Shown here one piece after another: positions 1 to 7,721 of a DNA stretch of 64,000 bases. The notes under the pieces are model-generated. The model was not told the origin of the DNA and did no database searches. It worked only from the letters and a program-made list of their open reading frames with translations. The DNA comes from Streptomyces actuosus (lineage in GTDB: Bacteria; Actinomycetota; Actinomycetes; Streptomycetales; Streptomycetaceae): positions 124,001 to 188,000 of the forward strand of contig NZ_JAFFZS010000010.1 in NCBI RefSeq assembly GCF_016921115.1, given 5' to 3'. The first letter of the stretch is position 1. Every line of letters begins with the position of its first letter. The position numbers and the translations under genes are program-made.

Positions 1-2
1 AG

Positions 3-233
3 GCCGTCGCCCGCGAGACGGGGCTCAGCTGCGACGCCGTCGCCCTCGCACTCGTGCTGCGCCGGCCCTGGGCCGGCGTCGTCCTCTCGGGTGCCGCGAC
101 CGTCGCCCAGCTGGCCTCCAACCTGCACGCCCCGGCCGTCGACCTGGACGAGGACCAGGTGGCCCGACTCGCCGCCCTCGTCGAGGAGCCGGGGGCCTAC
201 TGGGCGCGCCGCGGGCAGCTGCCCTGGCACTGA
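3..233 (+). CDS. aldo/keto reductase, C-terminal part (5' end outside window)
   Basis: An open frame enters from the left edge and stops at TGA 231-233, giving 76 residues. The visible part reads like the C-terminal end of a TIM-barrel aldo/keto reductase: the stretch VVLSGAATVAQLASNL matches the conserved segment that contacts the NADP(H) phosphate in this family, followed by the usual 'L' helices and a short tail. Catalytic residues lie upstream of the window and cannot be checked. Substrate is unknown. No gene is linked to it downstream: about 290 bases separate it from the next start. Confidence 0.7.
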   Translation, partial: AVARETGLSCDAVALALVLRRPWAGVVLSGAATVAQLASNLHAPAVDLDEDQVARLAALVEEPGAYWARRGQLPWH

Positions 234-528
234 GCCCACGCCGGCCCGGCCGCACCGGCGGTGCGGAGGCGCGGGCACACCGACGGAACCGTGGCTCGAT
301 GCGGCCGGCCGCATGACCGCCTGCGCTCGATGCGGCCGGCCGTTCCCGCTCCCGTCCCCGAGGCGCCTGCACGCCGAGCGGGCCCGCCTCCGCGTCCGGG
401 TGACGGGTCCGCCTCCAGACCGGCCGGCGAGGACGCGCCGGACCCCGGTCGGTGTCCCCCTGTCCCCAAGGTGAGACTCACATGCCTTGAGTGAGACAGG
501 GATGTCTCACATGGGGTATGGTTGTGTC
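234..528. other. intergenic region carrying the TetR-gene promoter
   Basis: No convincing gene. The 3' end, 471-522, holds two operator-like inverted repeats and a -10-like hexamer TATGGT (517-522) placed 6 nt before the TetR start, listed separately. The rest is GC-rich spacer in which overlapping open frames have no family resemblance. Confidence 0.5.
471..510. promoter_or_regulatory. twin inverted repeats, probable TetR operator
   Basis: Two related palindromes lie just upstream of the regulator: 471-481 has arms GTGAG/CTCAC around one base, and 491-510 has perfect 8-base arms GTGAGACA and TGTCTCAC around GGGA. The second palindrome overlaps the expected -35/spacer region of a promoter whose -10 would be TATGGT at 517-522. 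TetR-family repressors typically autoregulate through such sites. That this regulator binds here is inference. Confidence 0.6.
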
Positions 529-1089
529 ATGGCTGTCGACCCTGACCACGTACTGCGCAGCGCCGCCACCCTGCTGACCCGCAAGTCCACCGCGACCATG
601 GACGAGGTCGCCAGAGCCGCCGGGATCAGCCGTGCCACGCTGCACCGGCACTTCGCCGGCCGCGACGCGCTCGTGCGGGCGCTGGAGGCGCTCGGCATCG
701 CCGAGTGCGAGGCCGCCCTGGACGCCGCCCGGCTCGACGAAGGCCCGGTCGGCGACGCCGTACGCCGGCTCGTTGCCGAGATCGAGCCGCAGGCGGGCCT
801 GCTCGCCTTCCTCTACACCGAGAACCAGTTGTTCGAGGGGGAGGAGCAGAACGCGGGCTGGGCCCGCATCGACGAGCGCATCGCGGATCTGTTCCGGCGT
901 GGTCAGGAGACCGGGGAGTTCCGGATCGACCTCACCCCCGCGTGGCTGACCGAGGCGCTGTACGGCCTGTTGGCGTCCGCCGCCTGGGCGGTGGCCGAAG
1001 GCCGGGTCGCGCCCCGCGAGTTCACCTACATGATCGTCGAACTGCTGCTGGGCGGCGCGCGCCGCCCCACGGACACCCCCACCGCCTGA
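529..1089 (+). CDS. TetR-family transcriptional regulator
   Basis: A 186-residue repressor of the TetR family. Residues ~8-50 form the N-terminal helix-turn-helix; the segment MDEVARAAGISRATLHRHFAGRDAL is the recognisable HTH with the usual aromatic residue after the recognition helix. The C-terminal ~130 residues are the variable ligand-binding/dimer domain. I chose ATG 529 rather than upstream starts because a -10-like TATGGT ends at 522, which would make the message leaderless. The gene ends 51 bases before an MFS exporter on the same strand, so it most likely represses that pump. The paired palindromes at 471-510 suggest autoregulation as well. The inducer cannot be deduced. Confidence 0.9.
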   Translation: MAVDPDHVLRSAATLLTRKSTATMDEVARAAGISRATLHRHFAGRDALVRALEALGIAECEAALDAARLDEGPVGDAVRRLVAEIEPQAGLLAFLYTENQLFEGEEQNAGWARIDERIADLFRRGQETGEFRIDLTPAWLTEALYGLLASAAWAVAEGRVAPREFTYMIVELLLGGARRPTDTPTA

Positions 1090-1140
1090 ACCACTCCGCG
1101 CCGGTACCCGACCCGCGGACACACCCCGAAGAGAGGAACC

Positions 1141-2688
1141 ATGACCAGCACCCTGCAGCCGGCACGCACGAGCGAGGCGGTGAAGCGCCCGGGCCGCTGG
1201 CTCGCGCTGTCCGTCCTCGTGCTCGCCGTGCTGCTGGTGGCCGTCGACGCGACCGTCCTCGGCCTGGCGACCCCCTACATCAGCGAGGACCTCCAGCCGT
1301 CCGGCACCCAGCTGCTGTGGATCGGCGACGTCTACTCGTTCGTCATCGCGGGCCTGCTCGTCTCCATGGGCAGCCTCGGCGACCGCATCGGCCGCAAGCG
1401 GATCCTGCTCGGCGGCGCCACGGCCTTCGGCGCGATCTCCGTGCTCAACGCCTACGCCACCACGCCCGAGACGATGATCATGGCCCGGGCGCTGCTCGGG
1501 GTCGCCGGCGCGACCCTCATGCCCGCCACCCTGGCCCTGATCCGCAACATCTTCCACGACCCGCGCGAGCGCAGTCTCGCCGTCGGCATCTGGGGCGCCA
1601 CCGCCTCCGCGGGCACGGCCGTCGGCCCCGTCGCCGGCGGCTTCCTGCTGGAGCACTTCTGGTGGGGCTCGGTCTTCCTCATCAACCTGCCGGTGATGGT
1701 GGTGCTGGTCCTCGTCGGCATCAGGACGCTGCCCGAATCGCGGAACCCGAATCCCGGCCCGTGGGACGTGACCAGTGTGCTGCTGTCCCTCGTCGGGATG
1801 ATCGGCCTCGTGTACGCGGTGAAGGAGGCCGCCGCGCACGGCTTCGCCTGGAGCACCCTCGCCGCCGGCCTGCTCGGCGCCGCCGCCCTGTACGGCTTCG
1901 TCCGCCGCCAGCTCACGCTGCCCGCGCCCCTGCTGGACATGCGCCTGTTCCGCAGTCGCGGATTCAGCGGGGCGGTCCTCGCCGACCTGCTCACCGTCTT
2001 CGGTCTGTCGGGCCTGGTCTTCTTCCTCTCCCAGTACCTGCAACTGGTCCAGGGCAGGCGCCCGTTCGAGGCGGGCCTCGCCGAACTGCCCGCGGCGATC
2101 GGCGCGGTGGCGGCCGGTCTCGTCGCCGGTCGTGCGGCCCGCCGCCTGTCGGTGCGCACCGTCGTCTCCGGTGGTCTGGCCGCGATCGGTCTGGCGCTCG
2201 CCGTGCTGACCACGCTGGACCGGTCGACCGGCTACCCGCTGCTCGGCGCCGCCCTGCTGGTCGTGGGCGTCGGCGCGGGGTTCTCCTTCACCGTCACCGC
2301 CGACGTGATCCTCTCCAGCGTGCCCAAGGAGCAGGCGGGCGCTGCCTCCGCGGTCTCGGAGACGGCCTACGAACTCGGCGCCGCCCTCGGCATCGCCGTA
2401 CTCGGCTCCATCGTGACGGGTGCCTACCGCGCCTTCCCGGTGCCCGCCGGTGCCCCGGCCGCGGCCCACGAGTCACTGGGCGGTGCGGTGGAGGCGGCAC
2501 AGGGCCTGTCCCCGCGAACCGCGGAGGCACTGCTGTCCTCGGCCCGGGAGGCCTTCGTCCACGGCCTCACCGTCGCCACGGGAGTCGGCGCGGCCGTCCT
2601 GCTGGCCACGGCTGCGGCAGCCTGGTTCATGCTCCGCGGCCAGTGGTTGGACGGCAGGCCCCAGGACGGCGGGCGTCGGCACGGCTGA
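1141..2688 (+). CDS. MFS drug exporter, DHA2 (14-helix) family
   Basis: A 515-residue polytopic membrane protein of the EmrB/QacA type. After a short cytoplasmic N-terminus the first helix carries VAVDATVLGLATP, the family's motif with a membrane Asp. The loop-2 motif GSLGDRIGRKRIL (residues ~78-90) is the MFS signature, and motif C (GATASAGTAVGPVAGG) of antiporters follows. Start ATG 1141 is preceded by GAGAGGAA. The family exports hydrophobic cations and antibiotics using the proton gradient. Position directly behind a TetR gene fits an inducible efflux pair. The exported compound is unknown. Confidence 0.9.
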   Translation: MTSTLQPARTSEAVKRPGRWLALSVLVLAVLLVAVDATVLGLATPYISEDLQPSGTQLLWIGDVYSFVIAGLLVSMGSLGDRIGRKRILLGGATAFGAISVLNAYATTPETMIMARALLGVAGATLMPATLALIRNIFHDPRERSLAVGIWGATASAGTAVGPVAGGFLLEHFWWGSVFLINLPVMVVLVLVGIRTLPESRNPNPGPWDVTSVLLSLVGMIGLVYAVKEAAAHGFAWSTLAAGLLGAAALYGFVRRQLTLPAPLLDMRLFRSRGFSGAVLADLLTVFGLSGLVFFLSQYLQLVQGRRPFEAGLAELPAAIGAVAAGLVAGRAARRLSVRTVVSGGLAAIGLALAVLTTLDRSTGYPLLGAALLVVGVGAGFSFTVTADVILSSVPKEQAGAASAVSETAYELGAALGIAVLGSIVTGAYRAFPVPAGAPAAAHESLGGAVEAAQGLSPRTAEALLSSAREAFVHGLTVATGVGAAVLLATAAAAWFMLRGQWLDGRPQDGGRRHG

Positions 2689-2894
2689 GCCGCGCCGGGA
2701 CCCGTCGCCCACCGGCAGTCGCCGGCGGCTCTGAGCCGCGGCCGCGCCGGGTCGCCCGGCCCGCGGGGAGCCGCCCCCGGACCCTGTGCCCACCACCGGC
2801 GCCGGGCTCCCGCCCGCTGCGCGTCCCCGCGCCCCGGCTCGCCGAGCCCCGGTTCCCGTACCGGACGTGCGCGAACCGGGGCCCGGACACACCG

Positions 2895-2922
2895 ACGCCC
2901 CACGCCGGGCGGCGTGGGGCGT
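2895..2922. terminator. bidirectional hairpin terminator
   Basis: Perfect 12-base arms ACGCCCCACGCC / GGCGTGGGGCGT with a GGGC loop sit between the convergent MFS and acyltransferase genes. There is no long T tract, as is common in Streptomyces. Confidence 0.65.
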
Positions 2923-2964
2923 GCCCTCGGGACGGGGCGGCGGGGGCGACGGGAGCGGCGGGTC

Positions 2965-3639
2965 CTACGCCGCCTCCTTGGCCTTGCTCGCGTACATGTC
3001 CACGTACTCCTGCCCCGACAGCCGCATCACCTCGGTCATCACCGAGTCCGTCACGGCTCGCAGCACATAGCGGTCCCGGTCCATCCCCTCGTACCGCGAG
3101 AACTCCATCGCCGGGCCGAAACGGACCGTCACCTTGTGCGGCCGGGGCATCCCCGACCCGCCCGGCTGGATCTTGTCAGTGCCGATCATCGCGAACGGCA
3201 CCACCGGTGCGCCGGTCATGAGTGTCAGCCGCGCGATGCCCGTGCGACCCCGGTACAGCCGTCCGTCGGGCGACCGGGTGCCCTCGGGGTAGATGCCGAA
3301 GACCCTGCCCTCCTCCAGCACCCGCCGGCCGGTCATCAGGGCGGCGACACCGCCGCGGCCGCCGTCCCGGTCGACCGGGATCATGCCGACACCGGTGAAG
3401 AACCAGGCCATGAGCCGGCCCTTGAGGCCCCTGCCGGTGACGTACTCGTCCTTGCCGATGAAGACGACCTGCCGGTCGCAGACGAGCGGAAGGATCATCG
3501 AGTCGATGAAGGTGAGGTGATTGCCGGCCAGGATCACCGGACCGTCGCCGGGGATGTGCTCCGCGCCCTCCACCTGTGGCCGGAACATCAGGCGCATGAC
3601 CGGGCCGAGCACTGCCTTGATGATCGCGAAGCGGGACAA
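2965..3639 (-). CDS. PlsC-family 1-acylglycerol-3-phosphate acyltransferase
   Basis: A 224-residue member of the PlsC/LPLAT family, which transfers a fatty acyl chain to a lysophospholipid or related acceptor at the membrane. The catalytic HX4D box is seen as NHLTFID (~residues 43-49) and the acceptor-binding box as YPEGTRS (~119-125), in the standard order. I chose the TTG at 3639-3637 because GGAGG lies five bases upstream and homologues begin with SRFAIIKAVLGP; the longer upstream frame has no family similarity. It converges on the MFS exporter and is divergent from the glycerophosphodiesterase. Both act on glycerolipids, but a link is only suggestive. Confidence 0.85.
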   Translation of the reverse strand: MSRFAIIKAVLGPVMRLMFRPQVEGAEHIPGDGPVILAGNHLTFIDSMILPLVCDRQVVFIGKDEYVTGRGLKGRLMAWFFTGVGMIPVDRDGGRGGVAALMTGRRVLEEGRVFGIYPEGTRSPDGRLYRGRTGIARLTLMTGAPVVPFAMIGTDKIQPGGSGMPRPHKVTVRFGPAMEFSRYEGMDRDRYVLRAVTDSVMTEVMRLSGQEYVDMYASKAKEAA

Positions 3640-4001
3640 CGGGCCCTCCGGTGTCAAGGGTTTGCGGTATGAGTCTGTGCAGGTGAGGACGATACTCGCG
3701 GCCCCCCTGGTGACGCACATCGGGTTCACCGAGTTCTTACGCACTGTTGATGCGGGTTTACCTGCGGTGCCGTGCCGTGGACGGCGCGTTGCACGGCGGA
3801 TCCGGTGTGACGCACATCGCGTGCGAACCGCCGCCCGGCGGCCGCGTCGCACCGTGGAGCCGACGGGCCGTCAGGCCGCGGCGCGCAGGCGTCATCCGCC
3901 GTCATCCGCGCGTTCGAGCCGACGCCTCCCGTTCGTCATGTCCACGCCCCTACGATCGGCGCGCCAGAACACCCAGCCAGCAGGCCGGCAGGAGGACGCG
4001 C
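3640..4001. other. divergent intergenic region
   Basis: About 360 bases between the divergent acyltransferase and phosphodiesterase genes. I see only the two ribosome-binding sites (GGAGG before each start) and no clear promoter pair, repeat or gene. Confidence 0.4.
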
Positions 4002-5186
4002 ATGGCAACGGACGGAACGCGGGTACCGCAGGAGTCGGAGGACCGCGCGGGCGGGACCGCGCGACGGGCACTGCTCGGCGCGGCGGTGCTCGGTGCGGGC
4101 GGCGCCGTCCTCGGGCTGCCCGGCACCGCGAGCGCGGCCCGGGGCGCCGGGCACGGCGGCGGGCTCGGGAGCCTGCCCGTGCCGACGGTCATCGGGCACC
4201 GCGGAGCCAGCGGATACCGGCCCGAGCACACCTTCGGCTCCTACCAGCTGGCCCTCGACCTGGGAGCCGACATCGTCGAGGCCGGCGACCTGGTGCCCAC
4301 CCGCGACGGTCACCTCGTGTGCCGCCACGAGCCGGAGATCGGCGGCACCACGGACGTCGCCTCCCACCCCGAGTTCGCCGACCGCAGGACGACCAAGGTC
4401 GTCGACGGGGTTCCCACCACCGGATGGTTCACCGAGGACTTCAGCCTCGCGGAACTGAAGCGGCTGCGGGCCGTCGAGCGCATCCGGGCCAACCGGCCGC
4501 ACAACACCCTCTACGACGGACGCTGGGAGATCCCCACCTTCGAAGAGGTCCTGCGGTGGCAGGACGAGCAGAGCCGCCGGCGCGGCCGGCCGGTGTGGAT
4601 CTACCCCGAGACCAAGCACCCGAGCTACTTCCGCAAGCTGGGCCTGCCCCTGGAGGAGCGGGTCGCCGCGCTGCTGCGCAGGCACCGCAAGGACCGCCGG
4701 ACCTCGCCGGTCATCGTGCAGTCCTTCGAGCCGAGCAGCATCGAGCGGCTGAACAGGCTCGTCGACAACCCGCTGGTCGTGCTGCTGTCCTCGGCGAACA
4801 GCCGCCCCTGGGACTTCGTCGAGGCGGGTGACCCGCGCACGGTCGCCGACCTGATCACCCCCAGGGGCCTGCGGGAGATCGCCGGCTACGCCCAGGGCAT
4901 CGGCCCCACCCTGGACCTCGTCATCCCCAGGGACGCCGACGGCCGTCTGACCCGGCCCACCACGCTCGTCGCCGACGCGCACAGGGTGGGGCTCGTCCTG
5001 CACCCCTGGACGATGCGCAACGAGAACCCCTTCCTGCCGGCCGACTTCCGCGCGGGCACGGACGCCGACGCCTACGGTGACGCTTTCGGCGCCTTCCGGA
5101 CGTACTTCGCCACCGGCATCGACGGCGTCTTCACCGACAACCCCGACACCGCCGTGCTGGCCCGCGAGGACTGCGTCAAGGGCTGA
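4002..5186 (+). CDS. secreted glycerophosphodiester phosphodiesterase (Tat signal)
   Basis: A 394-residue GDPD-family enzyme that hydrolyses glycerophosphodiesters to glycerol 3-phosphate and an alcohol, scavenging phosphate and glycerol outside the cell. The N-terminus has a twin-arginine-type signal: TARRALLGAAVLGAGG followed by a hydrophobic stretch and an AxA-like cleavage region near residue 45. The catalytic core starts with GHRGASGYRPEHT (His and Arg of the active site), followed by EAGDLVPTRDGHLVCRHEP, which supplies the metal-binding acids and second His. Start ATG 4002 has GGAGG six bases upstream. The length and C-terminal GVFTDNPD motif are usual for GlpQ-type enzymes. Confidence 0.9.
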   Translation: MATDGTRVPQESEDRAGGTARRALLGAAVLGAGGAVLGLPGTASAARGAGHGGGLGSLPVPTVIGHRGASGYRPEHTFGSYQLALDLGADIVEAGDLVPTRDGHLVCRHEPEIGGTTDVASHPEFADRRTTKVVDGVPTTGWFTEDFSLAELKRLRAVERIRANRPHNTLYDGRWEIPTFEEVLRWQDEQSRRRGRPVWIYPETKHPSYFRKLGLPLEERVAALLRRHRKDRRTSPVIVQSFEPSSIERLNRLVDNPLVVLLSSANSRPWDFVEAGDPRTVADLITPRGLREIAGYAQGIGPTLDLVIPRDADGRLTRPTTLVADAHRVGLVLHPWTMRNENPFLPADFRAGTDADAYGDAFGAFRTYFATGIDGVFTDNPDTAVLAREDCVKG

Positions 5187-5254
5187 CCCACCCGATGGAG
5201 TGACCCCAGGCCGCCCGGGCAACCCGCCGCCCGCGCGGCCGCGTCGTGCCGCAC

Positions 5255-5761
5255 ATGAAGCACGACCTCCTCGCCGCCCTCCGCCCCCTCCTCGCCGCAG
5301 AGGCCCGGGCGGAGGCCCACGCCCTCGGCACCGATCCCGGCGACCTGGAACAGGAGGTCTGGCTCCGGCTGCTGGAGCGGCTCGCCTCCGGCGCCCCGCC
5401 GGCCGACCCGCCCGGCTGGCTCCGGCGCGCCGTCCGTTTCGAGGCCCGGCGCACCCGGCGCACGCGCCGCCTGGAACGGCCCTACGGCACCGAGCCCGCC
5501 GACATCGGCGACCGGGACCCGGAAGGCCTCGCCCTCGCCCTCGCCGCCCGCCGCGCCCTGCGCGAGGCCGTCCGCCGGCTGCCCGGCCGCTGCCCCGGTC
5601 TGCTGGAGGCGCTCCTGTCGCCGAGGGACCTCACCTACCGCGAGATCGCCGGGGAGTTGGGTATCTCACAGGGCTCTCTCGGGCCGGAACGTTCCAGATG
5701 CCTGGAATGTCTGCGCCGCCTGCTCGCGCCGGAGGTTGCGGCTCGCGAAGTGCGGGGATAG
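5255..5761 (+). CDS. short sigma-70-like RNA polymerase sigma factor
   Basis: A 168-residue protein with two-domain ECF-like architecture. The N-terminal half (DPGDLEQEVWLRLLERL) resembles sigma region 2.1-2.2. The C-terminal half (LTYREIAGELGISQGSLGPERSRCLECLRRLL) is region 4 with a helix-turn-helix, and its 'GSLGPxRxRCL' pattern is typical of sigma-70 region 4.2. A GTG at 5246 could also be the start; neither candidate has a good ribosome-binding site. No anti-sigma gene is adjacent, which is unusual for an ECF factor, so its control is unclear. Confidence 0.75.
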   Translation: MKHDLLAALRPLLAAEARAEAHALGTDPGDLEQEVWLRLLERLASGAPPADPPGWLRRAVRFEARRTRRTRRLERPYGTEPADIGDRDPEGLALALAARRALREAVRRLPGRCPGLLEALLSPRDLTYREIAGELGISQGSLGPERSRCLECLRRLLAPEVAAREVRG

Positions 5762-5806
5762 GAGTGGGGGACAACCGGTGATCAGGTGAGCGGGAGGCAT
5801 GCGCAC

Positions 5807-6304
5807 ATGGGCATGAGCGTGACCATCTCGGTGGCGACCGAGCAGGACGCGGAGCAGATCTTCAGGCTCCAGTACCTGTGCTTCCAGAGCGAGGCGGCGC
5901 TGTACGGCAACTACCGCATCGACCCGCTCGTCCAGACCCTCGACTCCGTCCGGGCGGAGGTCGCCGCCGACTGCGTCTTCGTGGCCCGGCTCGGCGAAGA
6001 GGTCGTCGGCTCCGTCCGCGGACGCGTGAGCGAGGACGGCGCGGCCGCCATCGGCAACCTCTGCGTCCACCCCCGCCTCCAGGGCCACGGCATCGGCGCG
6101 CGCCTGCTGCGCGCGGCCGAGTCCGCCCTGGCCGAGGAGCGCGGCGCCACGAGGTTCCGCCTCCAGGCCGGCCACCGCAGCGAGGGCAACCTGCGCCTGT
6201 ACCGGCGCGTGGGCTACGAGGCCGTCGGCACGATGGAGGGCTCCGACGGCGTACGGATGATCGTCCTGGAGAAGCCGGCGGGGGCGTACGCCGCTACGGC
6301 GTGA
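5807..6304 (+). CDS. GNAT-family N-acetyltransferase
   Basis: A 165-residue GNAT acetyltransferase. The acetyl-CoA-binding motif A is visible as NLCVHPRLQGHGIGARLLRA (the QGHGIG pyrophosphate loop), followed by the terminal strand region LYRRVGYEAVG. ATG 5807 is preferred because GGGAGG lies nine bases upstream; GTG 5786 and ATG 5813 are alternatives. The acceptor is unknown. The 3' end overlaps the convergent membrane-protein gene by 11 bases. Confidence 0.85.
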   Translation: MGMSVTISVATEQDAEQIFRLQYLCFQSEAALYGNYRIDPLVQTLDSVRAEVAADCVFVARLGEEVVGSVRGRVSEDGAAAIGNLCVHPRLQGHGIGARLLRAAESALAEERGATRFRLQAGHRSEGNLRLYRRVGYEAVGTMEGSDGVRMIVLEKPAGAYAATA

Positions 6305-6710
6305 CCGTGCGGTTCCGGCGCAGCCAGTACAGCGCCGACAGCGGCAGCAGCACGGGGATGAAGACGTAGCCCATGCCGTAGTCCGACCAGACCGTCGCGT
6401 CCGGGAACGCCGACGGCTCCACCAGGGTCCAGGTGCCGACGATGAGCACGCCCGCGAGTTCGGCGGCGCAGCACACCTGCGCCGCCCGCCGGGCCTTCTC
6501 GCCGCCGCGCACCAGTGTGTACGTGATGAACCCGTAGACCAGGCCGGCGACCGCCGACAGCGAGTACGCCAGCGGGGCACGGTCGAACTCGGTGGCGATC
6601 TGGTACACCGAGCGCGAGACCGCGCCGACGACCATCACGCCGTAGAACCAGACCAGCAGCATGCCGGGGCCGCTGATGAGCCGCTTCGGCTTCTCTTCCA
6701 CGGTGGTCAC
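6294..6710 (-). CDS. conserved four-helix membrane protein, unknown function
   Basis: A 138-residue protein with four predicted membrane helices (GMLLVWFYGVMVVGAV, LAYSLSAVAGLVYGFITY, VCCAAELAGVLIVGTW, YVFIPVLLPLSALYWL) and charged ends. The start GTG 6710 lies one base after the stop of the upstream gene, so the two membrane proteins are translationally coupled. I recognise it only as a conserved actinobacterial membrane protein; no function can be assigned. Confidence 0.75.
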   Translation of the reverse strand: MTTVEEKPKRLISGPGMLLVWFYGVMVVGAVSRSVYQIATEFDRAPLAYSLSAVAGLVYGFITYTLVRGGEKARRAAQVCCAAELAGVLIVGTWTLVEPSAFPDATVWSDYGMGYVFIPVLLPLSALYWLRRNRTVTP

Positions 6711-6711
6711 C

Positions 6712-7071
6712 TCAGCCTCCCCAGATGTCGTAGAGCCGCACCTCGAGCACGGCCAGGACGATACCGCCGGCCGCCACCGTCACCGACCCCCACCGGGTGC
6801 GCTCGGCAAGCGACATGAACCCCGCCGCCGGGATGCAGGCGAACGCGCCCAGCAGATACGCCACGAAGATCGTCGTGCCCTGCTCCGGCTCCCCGCCCCG
6901 CGCCAGCAGCACGATCCCGGTCACCAGTTGGACGGTGGCCAGCAGCGTGACCACGGCCATTCCGATGAAGTGCCAGTCCTTCGTCGGCTGGTCGCGGTAG
7001 GCCGCCCAGCCGCACCACGCGGCGAGCAGCAGCGCGGCGACACCGGTCACCAGCGTCAGGGCATCAAGCAT
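6712..7071 (-). CDS. conserved small membrane protein, unknown function
   Basis: A 119-residue protein with about four hydrophobic segments, starting MLDALTLVTGVAALLLAAW. It is the first gene of a two-gene operon with the next membrane protein (spacing one base). It is divergent from the methionine-transporter leader region, about 320 bases away. No recognisable domain. Confidence 0.75.
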   Translation of the reverse strand: MLDALTLVTGVAALLLAAWCGWAAYRDQPTKDWHFIGMAVVTLLATVQLVTGIVLLARGGEPEQGTTIFVAYLLGAFACIPAAGFMSLAERTRWGSVTVAAGGIVLAVLEVRLYDIWGG

Positions 7072-7331
7072 GCAGTGACCCTATTACGGCCCCGGCCGGC
7101 CCCCGTCGCCGCCCCGCGACGGGGGCCGGCCGGGGCCCGGGCCGGCCGTCGCCGGGCGCGCCACGGCAGGCCCGGCCGCCGTGGCTTCGGCCACAGCCGT
7201 CGCCGCCTGTCCCGTCCCGTGACAAGGCCGCCGGCCCGGCTGCCCGCCGGCCCCGCGCCCTTGTCCGCACTGGCCGGCGGGCGGCCACCGGACGGAAGGG
7301 GGAGGCCGGGCGGCTCCGCCCGGCACCTGTC

Positions 7332-7360
7332 CGCGGCCGTCCACGATGTGGACGGTCGCG
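7332..7360. promoter_or_regulatory. long interrupted palindrome upstream of the met leader
   Basis: Arms CCGTCCAC / GTGGACGG flank GAT (7337-7355) and the symmetry continues outward after one G-T mismatch with CGCG/CGCG to 7332-7360. It ends 35 bases before the leader-peptide start, around the -35 region of the leader promoter, in a divergent intergenic region. An operator is the natural reading; which regulator binds is unknown. A transcription terminator is unlikely because both flanking units are transcribed away from it. Confidence 0.5.
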
Positions 7361-7395
7361 GCGGGTCAGCACCGTACGTCTGCTTTACTGCTCGC

Positions 7396-7482
7396 ATGAC
7401 CACGACGAGCTGCCGCATCCCTGCGACCGAGGCGACCATGACGCCCGGTGCTCGTCGCATGTGTCGAATGTGCGCCTTCTAG
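7396..7482 (+). CDS. 28-residue Met/Cys-rich leader peptide
   Basis: A short ORF of 28 codons ending in RRMCRMCAF, with Met-Cys pairs repeated just before the stop. TTTACT at 7384-7389 is a plausible -10 box six bases before the ATG, so the ORF would be translated from a leaderless transcript. It precedes a methionine-type ABC importer by 240 bases. A hairpin (GTGC 7470-7473 with GCAC 7492-7495) includes its last codons, and others follow (CTCGC 7507-7511 with GCGAG 7520-7524). Leaderless polycysteine ORFs acting as cysteine-responsive attenuators are known in mycobacteria. The assignment here is by analogy. Confidence 0.65.
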   Translation: MTTTSCRIPATEATMTPGARRMCRMCAF

Positions 7483-7721
7483 AGGGCCCCTGCACCACCC
7501 CAGAGCCTCGCGCCCCGAAGCGAGCCACCCGGGCACGTCCGTAGGGTCCGACCGTACGTGAGTCCGCCCCCGCCCCCACCGCCTGAACGGCGCGGGGGGA
7601 CACCGCGCACCTGTTCTCCCCCGGTTCCACGCCACCGCGAGAACCGTGCCGCGCTCATGACCGCATGCACTCCCGCACGGGCACACCCACGCCCGTGCAC
7701 CCGACAGTGACGGAAACCCCA
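7483..7721 (+). promoter_or_regulatory. structured leader RNA (putative attenuator) of the metNIQ operon
   Basis: The 239 bases between the leader stop and metN contain several self-complementary segments: 7507-7524 (5-base stem), CACGT/ACGTG around 7535-7562, and a GC-rich pairing of GTCCGCCCCCGC with GCGGGGGGAC just downstream that could act as a terminator or ribosome-occluding stem. I see no SAM-riboswitch core. The competing pairings are read by eye, not folded. Confidence 0.4.

Noticed and set aside
478-2469. A 663-codon minus-strand frame over the TetR and MFS genes
   Set aside because: Shadow of the plus-strand genes; Gly/Asp/Arg-rich and lacking any motif.
7560-7610. C-rich repeats resembling a 6C RNA
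   Set aside because: Not two stem-loops with C-rich loops in the required arrangement.
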